A DNA stretch of 26,230 bases from a virus. Location: positions 1 to 26,230 of the IMG/VR virus record IMGVR_UViG_3300008114_000134. The stretch is one strand, 5' to 3'. The notes below the pieces were generated by a model, which was given only the letters and a program-made list of their open reading frames with translations, had not been told where the DNA came from and made no database searches. Positions within the stretch are counted from its first letter, which is position 1. Every line of letters starts with the position of its first letter. Positions 1 through 6,044 of the stretch are shown piece by piece. The translations under genes and the position numbers were made by a program.

Positions 1-114
1 CATTAGTACCTCAAAGTGAGGCTTGCATAGTTCGACGGGTTCCCCCACCCCGGTAGGGTTGGCGATACGGGTAGCCCATTCTTCGCCGCATATTTTGCAT
101 TGAAAGAGACTCAT
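1..114 (-). CDS. Small zinc-binding protein, C-terminus cut by window edge
   Basis: Leftward reading frame starting with ATG at 112-114 and still open at base 1, giving 38 visible residues. It starts MSLFQCKICGEEW and later has ELCKPHF. A CxxC pair followed by a third Cys and a His about 25 residues on looks like a small zinc ribbon of the kind found in many short phage proteins. A purine-rich Shine-Dalgarno (GAGAGG, complement of 123-128) precedes the ATG. The upstream gene ends at 119, only four bases before this start, so the two are probably co-transcribed and translationally coupled. Function unknown; DNA, RNA or protein binding through the zinc knuckle is inference only. Confidence 0.6.
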   Translation of the reverse strand, partial: MSLFQCKICGEEWATRIANPTGVGEPVELCKPHFEVLM

Positions 115-118
115 ATCC

Positions 119-280
119 TTAGCCTCTCTTTCTTACAACTTGGTAAGAGTTAAGGTTAAGGTTTAGAGTTGGCAGAATTGATGCCTTGATTAAGTCCATA
201 ATTTGATTTTCAAGGGTCAATGAATCGCCGTACATATCCGCCCAGTCGTCTACCTCTATTGTTAATTTATAGTTAGCCAT
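119..280 (-). CDS. Hypothetical small acidic protein, 53 aa
   Basis: The start chosen is the ATG at 278-280 (MANYKLTIEVDDW), not an upstream in-frame ATG near 334. The 280 ATG has a strong AGGAGA Shine-Dalgarno at the right distance, and the longer form would run through its own promoter. The protein is a short beta-strand (NYKLTIEVDDW) followed by a helix (LENQIMDLIKASILPTL) and a basic tail (VVRKRG). I do not recognise a family. It has its own promoter and a GlxR/Crp-like operator upstream (325-378) and probably shares an mRNA with the zinc-ribbon gene to its left. Likely a regulatory or host-takeover protein, by position only. Confidence 0.6.
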   Translation of the reverse strand: MANYKLTIEVDDWADMYGDSLTLENQIMDLIKASILPTLNLNLNSYQVVRKRG

Positions 281-324
281 TTTTATTCTCCTGTCTAGTT
301 GGGATTGTTCCCGTGCCCCCATAC

Positions 325-351
325 GGTCTCGCACCGTGCGCCGCCTGTCAA
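325..351 (-). promoter_or_regulatory. Probable promoter for the 119-280 gene
   Basis: The leftward strand has a perfect TTGACA at 351-346, then after 15 bases GAGACC (330-325) at the -10 position. The -10 match is poor by the sigma-70 consensus, but the same GAGAC sits at a similar distance behind TTGACA in front of the neighbouring gene, which supports both. The operator at 363-378 lies 11 bases upstream of TTGACA. The leader has small hairpins and ends in a Shine-Dalgarno block, GACAGGAGA. Confidence 0.5.
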
Positions 352-362
352 CGGTTGGGGGC

Positions 363-378
363 TGTGAGTTACCTCACA
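363..378. promoter_or_regulatory. GlxR/Crp-like operator, copy 2
   Basis: TGTGAGTTACCTCACA matches TGTGANNTANNTCACA, the site known for actinobacterial GlxR and closely related to enterobacterial CRP, with both five-base arms perfect. It overlaps a second palindrome, TCACATTAATGTGA (374-387), which contains the stop codon of the 379-570 gene. The centre lies about 20 bases upstream of the -35 TTGACA, a position suited to activation by a CRP-type protein. Binding is inferred, not shown. Confidence 0.6.
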
Positions 379-570
379 TTAATGTGATGGGAATGTTCCG
401 AATCCGTACTCTTCGTAATTCTGCTCCATTGATAAGGTCTCAACCCTTAGGGCGTCAACCTTGTCGATTAAATCCAAGGCGAACCCTTCGGTGAGGTGAC
501 CAGATTTAGAGAGGTCAACAATTGCCTCTTTCAAGATATTAAAATCGTGAATGTTTAATTTTGCTGTCAT
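379..570 (-). CDS. Hypothetical small protein, 63 aa
   Basis: ATG at 568-570 with a strong AGGAGA Shine-Dalgarno. The protein begins MTAKLNIHDFNILKEAIVDL and is mostly helical and acidic, ending in an aromatic/Gly tail (EEYGFGTFPSH). No known domain recognised. It is the first gene left of the origin-like region and has its own operator-promoter cassette (618-671) resembling that of the next gene. Its stop codon lies inside the palindrome that regulates the following gene, so ribosomes or transcription finishing this gene could interfere with that operator. Possibly an early regulatory protein, by location only. Confidence 0.65.
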   Translation of the reverse strand: MTAKLNIHDFNILKEAIVDLSKSGHLTEGFALDLIDKVDALRVETLSMEQNYEEYGFGTFPSH

Positions 571-617
571 TTTCTATCTCCTGTCGCTGTGGGCACTTCC
601 CACCTTGCTATCGCAAG

Positions 618-645
618 AGTCTCACGCTCAAGGGGGGTGTGTCAA
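618..645 (-). promoter_or_regulatory. Probable promoter for the 379-570 gene
   Basis: Leftward TTGACA (645-640) is followed after 16 bases by GAGACT (623-618). The leader then forms a perfect CTTGC-GATA-GCAAG hairpin (complement of 604-617) and a GTGGG/CCCAC hairpin just before GACAGGAGA and the ATG. The layout matches the promoter at 325-351. The operator at 656-671 ends 10 bases upstream of TTGACA. Confidence 0.55.
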
Positions 646-655
646 GGATATTTCG

Positions 656-671
656 TGTGATTTACATCACA
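656..671. promoter_or_regulatory. GlxR/Crp-like operator, copy 1
   Basis: TGTGATTTACATCACA matches TGTGANNTANNTCACA perfectly. It shares the extended form TGTGAkTTACmTCACATTA with the copy at 363-378, so the central TTAC and the flanking ATTA are also conserved. Same spacing to a TTGACA box as the other copy (10 versus 11 bases). Either the host GlxR/Crp or a phage regulator with similar specificity could bind it. Confidence 0.65.
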
Positions 672-691
672 TTATTCGACAAGGGTAAATA

Positions 692-708
692 TCGATTTAT
701 CGACAATT
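692..708 (+). repeat. Origin-flanking 17-bp direct repeat, left copy
   Basis: TCGATTTATCGACAATT. It matches the copy at 961-977 at 15 of 17 positions (consensus TCGATWTRTCGACAATT). A shorter related piece, TTCGACAA, lies at 675-682. The two full copies bracket the palindrome, the tandem repeats and the DnaA boxes. Possibly a binding site for a phage replication or partition protein. Confidence 0.6.
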
Positions 709-710
709 GA

Positions 711-734
711 AAGTAGTTGAAAGTTCAACTACTT
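711..734. repeat. 24-bp palindrome
   Basis: Perfect inverted repeat with 11-bp arms (AAGTAGTTGAA and TTCAACTACTT) around a 2-bp centre. The two-base centre makes it a better dimeric protein-binding site than an RNA hairpin. It lies between the leftward promoter and the tandem repeats of the origin region, so it could be an operator for a replication initiator or phage repressor. Confidence 0.65.
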
Positions 735-739
735 CCCCG

Positions 740-800
740 CTATGTTACCGATGAGTAACTTACAGGGTCTCTATGTTACCGACCAGTAACTTAAGGTTCT
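740..800 (+). repeat. Two tandem 30-31-bp units, each with a GTTAC-N6-GTAAC palindrome
   Basis: Unit 1 (740-770) and unit 2 (771-800) abut directly. Both start CTATGTTACCGA and continue AGTAACTTA, then a GGGTCT/GGTTCT end. Each has a perfect GTTAC/GTAAC inverted repeat with a 6-bp spacer (744-759 and 775-790). The palindromes are 31 bp apart, about three helical turns, so two dimers would sit on the same face. This resembles iterons of plasmid-type origins. It lies just left of the DnaA boxes. Confidence 0.65.
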
Positions 801-805
801 CGAAG

Positions 806-900
806 TTATCCACAGGGCAAAGTTATCCACAGGTTTATCCACAGGCAGATAGTTCCCCTGTGGATAATTATTGATAATCCGATTTTCATTTATTATGTAA
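806..900. other. Probable replication origin core: four DnaA boxes plus AT-rich unwinding region
   Basis: Four perfect 9/9 copies of the DnaA box TTATCCACA: 806-814, 823-831 and 835-843 in direct orientation and 859-867 inverted. A very AT-rich stretch follows (about 864-900, including TTATTGATAAT and TTTATTATG), the usual layout of a DNA unwinding element next to a DnaA cluster. Four perfect matches in 62 bases are far beyond chance. Iteron-like repeats (740-800) lie immediately to the left. Phage/plasmid P1, F and pSC101 use DnaA boxes together with iterons, so a theta-type, host-DnaA-assisted origin is the natural reading. DnaA titration or a DnaA-regulated promoter is the alternative. Confidence 0.75.
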
Positions 901-907
901 ACCTAAA

Positions 908-926
908 GAGACCCTTGATGGGTCTC
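908..926. other. Stem-loop
   Basis: GAGACCC and GGGTCTC form a perfect 7-bp stem around TTGAT. On the leftward strand it is followed by TTTAGG, on the rightward by ACAATATGAG, so neither side has a convincing terminator U-run. It may be a weak terminator or a structural element at the right edge of the origin. Confidence 0.4.
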
Positions 927-960
927 ACAATATGAGACGGAATAGAGAGACAGGTCAGTG

Positions 961-977
961 TCGATATGTCGACAATT
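961..977 (+). repeat. Origin-flanking 17-bp direct repeat, right copy
   Basis: TCGATATGTCGACAATT, second copy of the repeat at 692-708. The copies are about 270 bp apart with the DnaA boxes between them. A TGACCC/GGGTCA inverted repeat (996-1019, 12-base spacer) follows a little further right. Confidence 0.6.
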
Positions 978-1060
978 ATAGATAGTCATATGCTTTGACC
1001 CCGGGTGTATTTAGGGTCAGTGTGATGTATATATATGTCTTACCCAATATATTTCTGTTA

Positions 1061-1087
1061 TAAAATAGCCCTGTGACCAGGGCTTTT
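1061..1087 (+). terminator. Terminator-like hairpin
   Basis: AGCCCTG (1067-1073), loop TGAC, CAGGGCT (1078-1084), then a run of T into TATATA. An A-run on the other side (TAAAATAGC) means it could act in both directions. No rightward gene ends just before it, so it would stop transcripts coming out of the origin region, insulate the late operon, or end a small RNA started inside the control region. Confidence 0.55.
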
Positions 1088-1139
1088 ATATATAGTAGCC
1101 CCCATATATAATATATTTATATACCTAGTGTTCGGTTTT

Positions 1140-1255
1140 ACCCGTTCCAACGGGTTATCTTATATAGCAAGAACTTATAAAGTTCTAGCGAACTTCGCTT
1201 CGCTAGGGCTTCGCTCGTTCGATATAATATATAAATATCGAACCTACTTCGTAGG
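1140..1255 (+). other. Array of five stem-loops upstream of the late operon
   Basis: Consecutive inverted repeats: ACCCGT/ACGGGT (1140-1155); AGAACTT/AAGTTCT with ATA loop (1170-1186); CTAGCGAA/TTCGCTAG (1185-1206); GTTCGATAT/ATATCGAAC with an AT-only loop (1217-1243); CCTAC/GTAGG with TTC loop (1243-1255). Several are separated by a few bases or overlap end to end. TTCG-containing tracts recur. The whole 1000-1338 stretch has no convincing gene. It could be a structured leader RNA, a packaging (pac/cos) site, which is often near terminase, or part of the origin. A TATAAT at 1223-1228 could be a -10 box, but I see no good -35. Confidence 0.5.
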
Positions 1256-1307
1256 AATGCGCCAGAGTTATGCCGTTATTTAATAGGCGTGATAGGTGTT
1301 ATATTTA

Positions 1308-1338
1308 TGCCCCAGAGGGGCACAGGATGGGACACTAA
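1308..1338 (+). promoter_or_regulatory. Hairpin and ribosome-binding region of the terminase gene
   Basis: TGCCCC and GGGGCA form a 6-bp GC-rich stem with AGA loop (1308-1322). It ends directly before AGGA (1324-1327), which lies 11 bases before the ATG at 1339. A mini-frame ATGGGACACTAA (1327-1338) ends exactly at the start codon. The hairpin next to the ribosome-binding site suggests control of terminase translation; this is inference. Confidence 0.45.
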
Positions 1339-3207
1339 ATGGGACGTAAAGCCGGTAAGCAAGATATGTCCAAGAAGGAAGCCCAGGAGCGAGTTCTCAT
1401 CCAACTAGCCCAGGGCAACACCATTACTGGTGCTATGGGTACCGTCAACCGTAATGACACAACTTTTAGACAATGGGTGATGCAAGACCCTGAGTTCAAG
1501 GAACGCTCCGAAAAAGCCCGCCTAGAAGGTAAGGGCATCAAGGCTGACCTCAAGGAGTTAAAGGACATCGAGTTCCCTGACTTCTGTGAGCAGTTCCTAG
1601 ATACCAAACTCTTCCCCCACCACCTCAACTGGTTCGATATGATTGAGGGTCGGGAACCTAGATGGCTACATCCTGCTATGACCTACGAACAGGCAGCCCT
1701 CAACAGAATCTTAATTAACGTACCACCTGAGCACGCCAAGTCTACGGTCATCACGACCAACTACGTGGTCTACCGAATTGTGACCAACCCGAACACTAGA
1801 GTCATTATCGTCTCTAAGACTCAGGGTATGGCTCGTAAGTTCCTAGGAGCAATCAAGACTCGACTAAGCCATCCGGCTTACACCAAGTTACAGGTTGCCT
1901 TCGGTCCAAATGGTGGATACAAGGCAGATGCTACCCAGTGGCAGGCAGATATGATTTACCTAGGTACTGGTAGAGATTCAGGCGAGAAGGACCCAACGGT
2001 TCAAGCCCTCGGTATCGGTTCTCAGATTTACGGTGCACGTGCCGACTTGATTATCGTCGATGACGCTGTGATGGGTTCAAATGCCCACGAGTGGGAAAAA
2101 CAGATGGACTGGCTTCAGAAGGAAGTTATCACCCGTCTTGGTAGACACGGTAAGTTAATTATCGTTGGAACCAGAGTGGCACCGATTGACCTCTACAAGA
2201 TGCTCCGTGACCCAGGGCAGTGGTCCGGTGGCAAGTCACCTTTCACCTACTGCGCTATGCCAGCCGTTCTTGAGTTTGATGAGAAGCCTGCTAACTGGAA
2301 AACACTTTGGGCTAAATCAGACCAACAAGAAAACGAATTGGATGACCCAGATGAGAACGGACTTTTTCCCAAGTGGGATGGACCTTCTCTCTTTACGCGC
2401 CGCTCTGAAGTCGCACCGTCAGTTTGGGCTATGGTCTACCAGCAAGAAGATGTCCAAGAAGACAGCATCTTCTCCCCTATCTGTATCCAAGGTTCCGTCA
2501 ACGGAATGCGAAAGCGCGGTCCTCTCAAAGTAGGAACTGCTGGACATCCTAAGCATCTTGAGTCAACCTATACAGTTATGGGTCTTGACCCTGCTATGGC
2601 AGGTGCCACAGGTGCAGTCATTGTTACTTACAACAGAGCCGACGGAAAGATTTACGTACTTGATGCAGTCAATATGACTGACCCAAGCCCAGCCAAGATT
2701 CAATCCTTGATTGAAGAATGGGTTGAGAAGTACAAGCCACAAGAACTGCGTATTGAAATTAACGCTCACCAGAAGGCTTACGCCCTGGATGAGAACTTAA
2801 GAAACTTTCTAGCCCAGTATGGGTGCCAGTTGAACTCACACTTCACTGGTAAGAATAAGTGGGACACATCTTTTGGTGTGGCATCTATGGCAATGCTCTT
2901 TGGCAATGCACGTGATGGTCGATTCCAAGATAACAACATCATCGAACTGCCTTCTAACGAAGGCTCCGAAGGTCTTAAGACTTTGGTTCAAGAGTTGATT
3001 ACCTGGAAGCCAGACACCAAGAACCCTACCGACTGCGTTATGGCTCTATGGTTTGCGATTATTCGCATCCGTGAGTTGATGCAGCAGTCATCCAGAGTGG
3101 GACAGTACCAAACCAACCGATGGGCAACTAGGGCGCAGATGTCCTCACGTGGCTCACTGAATTTAGACGAAGCCTTTGCAGAGCAATGGGCACAAACTTA
3201 CGGATAG
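1339..3207 (+). CDS. terL: Terminase large subunit with N-terminal small-terminase-like HTH
   Basis: 622-aa packaging motor and nuclease. Residues about 12-66 look like the helix-turn-helix of phage small terminases: LAQGNTITGAMGTVNRNDTT followed by FRQWVMQDPEFKERSEKAR. The ATPase follows: Walker A-type VPPEHAKST (128-136), Walker B LIIVDD (237-242) and a coupling-motif-like IIVGTR (274-279). The RNase H-like nuclease has its expected acids at D417 (MGLDPAMAG), E473 (RIEINAH) and about D566 (NPTDCVMALWF). Walker A has A in place of the usual G before K (EHAKS rather than RHGKS). No separate small terminase gene is seen in the window. The frame opens the rightward late operon; the next gene starts 8 bases after its stop. 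Confidence 0.92.
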   Translation: MGRKAGKQDMSKKEAQERVLIQLAQGNTITGAMGTVNRNDTTFRQWVMQDPEFKERSEKARLEGKGIKADLKELKDIEFPDFCEQFLDTKLFPHHLNWFDMIEGREPRWLHPAMTYEQAALNRILINVPPEHAKSTVITTNYVVYRIVTNPNTRVIIVSKTQGMARKFLGAIKTRLSHPAYTKLQVAFGPNGGYKADATQWQADMIYLGTGRDSGEKDPTVQALGIGSQIYGARADLIIVDDAVMGSNAHEWEKQMDWLQKEVITRLGRHGKLIIVGTRVAPIDLYKMLRDPGQWSGGKSPFTYCAMPAVLEFDEKPANWKTLWAKSDQQENELDDPDENGLFPKWDGPSLFTRRSEVAPSVWAMVYQQEDVQEDSIFSPICIQGSVNGMRKRGPLKVGTAGHPKHLESTYTVMGLDPAMAGATGAVIVTYNRADGKIYVLDAVNMTDPSPAKIQSLIEEWVEKYKPQELRIEINAHQKAYALDENLRNFLAQYGCQLNSHFTGKNKWDTSFGVASMAMLFGNARDGRFQDNNIIELPSNEGSEGLKTLVQELITWKPDTKNPTDCVMALWFAIIRIRELMQQSSRVGQYQTNRWATRAQMSSRGSLNLDEAFAEQWAQTYG

Positions 3208-3214
3208 GAAACCA

Positions 3215-5014
3215 ATGGCATTATCAATGGAGCAGGTTGCAGCGAGAGTTCAATCTCTGCGCTACCGCAACAATGAGCGTGATGCACGCAATCTCGATGT
3301 CCTTGCTGTCCGCAAAGGAAAAATCTCTGAGGTTTACCCAGACTTCTTCCCAGATGGCGTAGATGCAAACGTAGTCGCAAACTTTATCGACATCGTAGCC
3401 CGCGACCTATCTGAAGTAATGGCTCCGCTTCCAGCGGTTAACTGCTCTGCAGCCAACGCGGTCAATGACCGTGCACGTTCTTTTGCAGATAAGCGTACTC
3501 GCATTGCTGCTAACTATTTTCAACATTCTGATTTGGCTGTACATATGTACTCAGGCGCTGACTGGTACATAACATTTGGTTTCGTCCCTTTCATCATTGA
3601 ATTAGACGAAGAAAGCAAACTGCCTCGCATCCGCGTAGAAAACCCAGTGGGGGCTTACCCAGAGTTTGACCGCTACGGACGCTGTGTTGCATTTGCAAAA
3701 CGATATATGATGACGCTAGGCGAACTCGTTACTCAGTTCCCTGAATACGATTCAATGCTCCTTGGACCTATGGGTTACAAGCAGGACTTGAATGCTCAGG
3801 TTGAGTTAATTCGCTATTACGACAAAGACCAGTCGGTCATCTATATCCCATCAAAGGACAACCTAGTTCTATCGAAGGCTGCAAATCCTATCGGTAAGAT
3901 GATGGTAGTCATCGCACGTAAGCCATCTATCGACGGTGAACTACGTGGACAGTTTGATGATGTTCTTGGTATCCAGTTGCTCCGCAACCGCTTTGCGTTG
4001 CTTGCAATGGAAGCAGCAGAGAAGAGCGTTCAGGCTCCTATCGTTCTTCCACAGGATGTACAGGAACTACAGTTGGGTGGAGATGCGGTTATCCGTACAT
4101 CTAACCCAGCGGGTGTTCGTCGCGTGGAACTCAATGTGCCAGCGGGAGCATTTACAGAACAGCAACTACTCAACCAGGAACTCCGAGTAGGTGCACGTTA
4201 TCCTGAAGGACGTACAGGAAACATTGATGCCTCTATTGTCACTGGACAAGGCGTACAGGCTCTTATGGGTGCATTTGACACCCAGGTTAAGTCAGCACAA
4301 GCAATCTTTGCTGCAGCACTTCGTGATGTAATCAGCACTTGCTTTGAAGTTGATGAAAGAATTTTCCCAGAAGAGAAGACCATTCGTGGTGTCGACGCTG
4401 GTTCCCCATACGAAATCACATACAAGCCTTCTAAGGACATCAAGTCTGACTACTCAGCCGATGTTCGTTACGGAATGCTTGCTGGTTTAAACCCTGCACA
4501 GGGACTTATCTTTATGCTTCAAGCACTTGGTGGCGGTCTTATCTCCAAAGATATGGCTATGCGTGAACTCCCATTCACCGTTAACGTAACACAGGAATTA
4601 GAAAAGATTGAAATTGAGAAGATGAGAGATTCTCTTCTTGGTTCCATTACTGCCTACACACAAGCCATCCCACAAATGGCTGCATCTGGCGGAGATGCTT
4701 CAGAGGTAGTTCGTAAAATTGCTGCGGTTATCAAAGCACGCCAAAAGGGACAGGCGCTTGAGGATGCGATTGAAGCAACCTTCGCTCCGCAGCAACAAGT
4801 TCCTCCTGCTGGGGCAGCACCTATGGTTGAGCAACCGTCCCCTGCTCCCGCCGCTTCTCCAGCAGGAGGCGCTCTTCCACCAGAAGGCGCACCGCAAGGT
4901 ATGCCAGGTGAAGCACCTGCTATGCAGCAACGACCAGATATGCAAACACTTATTTCAGCACTTACCTCAAGCGGTAAGGGTTCAGCAAGAGTGACAACTA
5001 CGTCAAAAAGATAA
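3215..5014 (+). CDS. Portal protein
   Basis: 599-aa protein directly after terminase, the expected portal position. The start chosen is ATG at 3215 (MALSMEQVAARVQSLRYRN), with TAGGAA just upstream; the in-frame ATG at 3176 lies inside the terminase gene. Features fit a portal: an N-terminal segment with FPDGVDANVVANFIDIVARD, a beta-rich wing, a helical stem (LLNQELRVGARYPEGRTG), and a Pro/Ala/Gln-rich flexible C-terminus from about residue 530 (PQQQVPPAGAAPMVEQ). Portals form a dodecamer at the unique vertex through which DNA is packaged and ejected. No protease domain is fused to it; the next gene supplies one. Family assignment comes from pattern and context. Confidence 0.85.
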   Translation: MALSMEQVAARVQSLRYRNNERDARNLDVLAVRKGKISEVYPDFFPDGVDANVVANFIDIVARDLSEVMAPLPAVNCSAANAVNDRARSFADKRTRIAANYFQHSDLAVHMYSGADWYITFGFVPFIIELDEESKLPRIRVENPVGAYPEFDRYGRCVAFAKRYMMTLGELVTQFPEYDSMLLGPMGYKQDLNAQVELIRYYDKDQSVIYIPSKDNLVLSKAANPIGKMMVVIARKPSIDGELRGQFDDVLGIQLLRNRFALLAMEAAEKSVQAPIVLPQDVQELQLGGDAVIRTSNPAGVRRVELNVPAGAFTEQQLLNQELRVGARYPEGRTGNIDASIVTGQGVQALMGAFDTQVKSAQAIFAAALRDVISTCFEVDERIFPEEKTIRGVDAGSPYEITYKPSKDIKSDYSADVRYGMLAGLNPAQGLIFMLQALGGGLISKDMAMRELPFTVNVTQELEKIEIEKMRDSLLGSITAYTQAIPQMAASGGDASEVVRKIAAVIKARQKGQALEDAIEATFAPQQQVPPAGAAPMVEQPSPAPAASPAGGALPPEGAPQGMPGEAPAMQQRPDMQTLISALTSSGKGSARVTTTSKR

Positions 5015-5028
5015 CAAAGTAGGGGACA

Positions 5029-5571
5029 ATGACAACACTGATTGGTATCGAATACGACGATAGTTGTGTCCTTGTTGCTGATAGCAGGACTACAGATGAC
5101 AGTGGATATATCTACACTCATCCAAGTGTCAAAAAGATTTCAGAATCAAATGGTTACTTGATTGCAGGCTCAGGCGAGGTTCTACCTTGCGATGTAGCAC
5201 AACATATCTGGGAACCACCAGTTCCAACAAAGTCCGACAAGAAGGATTTGTTTCATTTTATTATTACAAAGTCGATGCCATCGCTTCGTAAATGTCTTTC
5301 ATCAAATGGTTTTAACTTTGATGAGCCAAAGACAGAACAAAGATTTCAATTTCTCATAGCATTGTGCGGTGAGATATTTGATATCGACCACGAGTTAGCA
5401 GTAAGTAAGAACATAAGCGGAGTTTACGCTGCAGGTTCTGGTGCACCTTATGCACTCGGAGCACTGCACGCAGGGGCAGATGCTTACGAAGCAATGGAAA
5501 TTGCATCAAAACTTACAGCCTTTACCTCAGGTCCTTATCTATCCAAAACACAATTCAAACATTCTAAGTAG
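5029..5571 (+). CDS. Proteasome beta/HslV-like Ntn hydrolase, probable prohead protease
   Basis: 180 aa, starting MTTLIGIEYDDSCVLVADSR. Once Met is removed, Thr1 is N-terminal. Asp17 and Arg19 of the ADSR motif fall where proteasome beta subunits have them, and Lys34/35 (VKK) match the catalytic Lys33 within one residue. The glycine motif AGSGAPYALGAL (135-146) corresponds to the GSGS/YALG region of the family. The usual Asp near the C-terminus (before T-x-GP) seems to be Thr (SKLTAFTSGPY), so activity is likely but unproven. There is no propeptide, as in HslV, so Met aminopeptidase alone would expose the nucleophile. Position between portal and internal/scaffold genes is that of phage head-maturation proteases. 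GGGG Shine-Dalgarno before ATG at 5029. Confidence 0.75.
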   Translation: MTTLIGIEYDDSCVLVADSRTTDDSGYIYTHPSVKKISESNGYLIAGSGEVLPCDVAQHIWEPPVPTKSDKKDLFHFIITKSMPSLRKCLSSNGFNFDEPKTEQRFQFLIALCGEIFDIDHELAVSKNISGVYAAGSGAPYALGALHAGADAYEAMEIASKLTAFTSGPYLSKTQFKHSK

Positions 5572-5579
5572 GAGGCAAC

Positions 5580-6044
5580 GTGACTACTGCACCTCAAGAC
5601 CCACGTGGCGGATACCGCCCAACAGCAGGTCAAAATAACACAGGTGTTTCAGCAACAGGTGGTAACGGTTCAGCCGACGGTGTTCCAAACATCAACTACA
5701 CAGGCTTTGCGTATGGACAGAACCAAGAAATTAACCAAGCAGCGAACTCAGGTCTACCTATGGGTCAGCAACCAGCAACACCTGCTGGTATGGCAAATAT
5801 GAATCTTCCGGAGATTACTCCTATCACCGCACCTTCAGAGACACCTGACCGCCCTATTACATACGGTATGCCATTCGGTGATGGTGCTGGTCCAGAAGTT
5901 AACCCACTTCCTGTAGGTCTCGCTCAACAGCAGGACCCTTCATATCAAATTATTCGTGCGCTTTACCAACAGAATCCACGCAACGAAGACCTGCGTTATC
6001 TTGTTGAGACAATGGATGCTCAAGCACAGCAAATGGTGCAGTAG
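5580..6044 (+). CDS. Pro/Gln/Asn-rich virion-associated protein, unknown function
   Basis: 154 aa from a GTG start with a strong TAGGAGG Shine-Dalgarno. Residues 1-120 are low complexity, rich in Gly, Asn, Gln and Pro (RGGYRPTAGQNNTG, PMGQQPATPAGM) and probably disordered. The last 35 residues look like an ordered helical tail (DPSYQIIRALYQQNPRNEDL). The stop codon overlaps the GTG of the next gene (TAGTG), so translation is probably coupled. Position after the protease suggests a minor head or internal protein, perhaps a protease substrate. I do not recognise a family. Confidence 0.7.
   Translation: MTTAPQDPRGGYRPTAGQNNTGVSATGGNGSADGVPNINYTGFAYGQNQEINQAANSGLPMGQQPATPAGMANMNLPEITPITAPSETPDRPITYGMPFGDGAGPEVNPLPVGLAQQQDPSYQIIRALYQQNPRNEDLRYLVETMDAQAQQMVQ

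Noticed and set aside
740-788. Short rightward frame starting ATGTTACCG
   Set aside because: Only about 15 codons, inside the tandem repeats, with no Shine-Dalgarno.
740-800. CRISPR-like repeat pair
   Set aside because: Only two abutting units, no spacers and no cas genes; the palindromes fit protein-binding repeats instead.
1223-1228. TATAAT as the late promoter -10
   Set aside because: It lies inside a long AT-rich hairpin and no acceptable -35 box is found 16-18 bases upstream; kept only as a possibility in the array entry.
1140-1260. tRNA gene in the stem-loop array
   Set aside because: GTTCGA is present but there is no acceptor stem/anticodon arrangement or CCA end that folds to a cloverleaf.
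4654-5121. Leftward 155-codon frame across the portal C-terminus
   Set aside because: Cys/Ala/Gly/Pro-rich reverse reading of the Pro/Ala-rich portal tail, crossing two well-supported genes.
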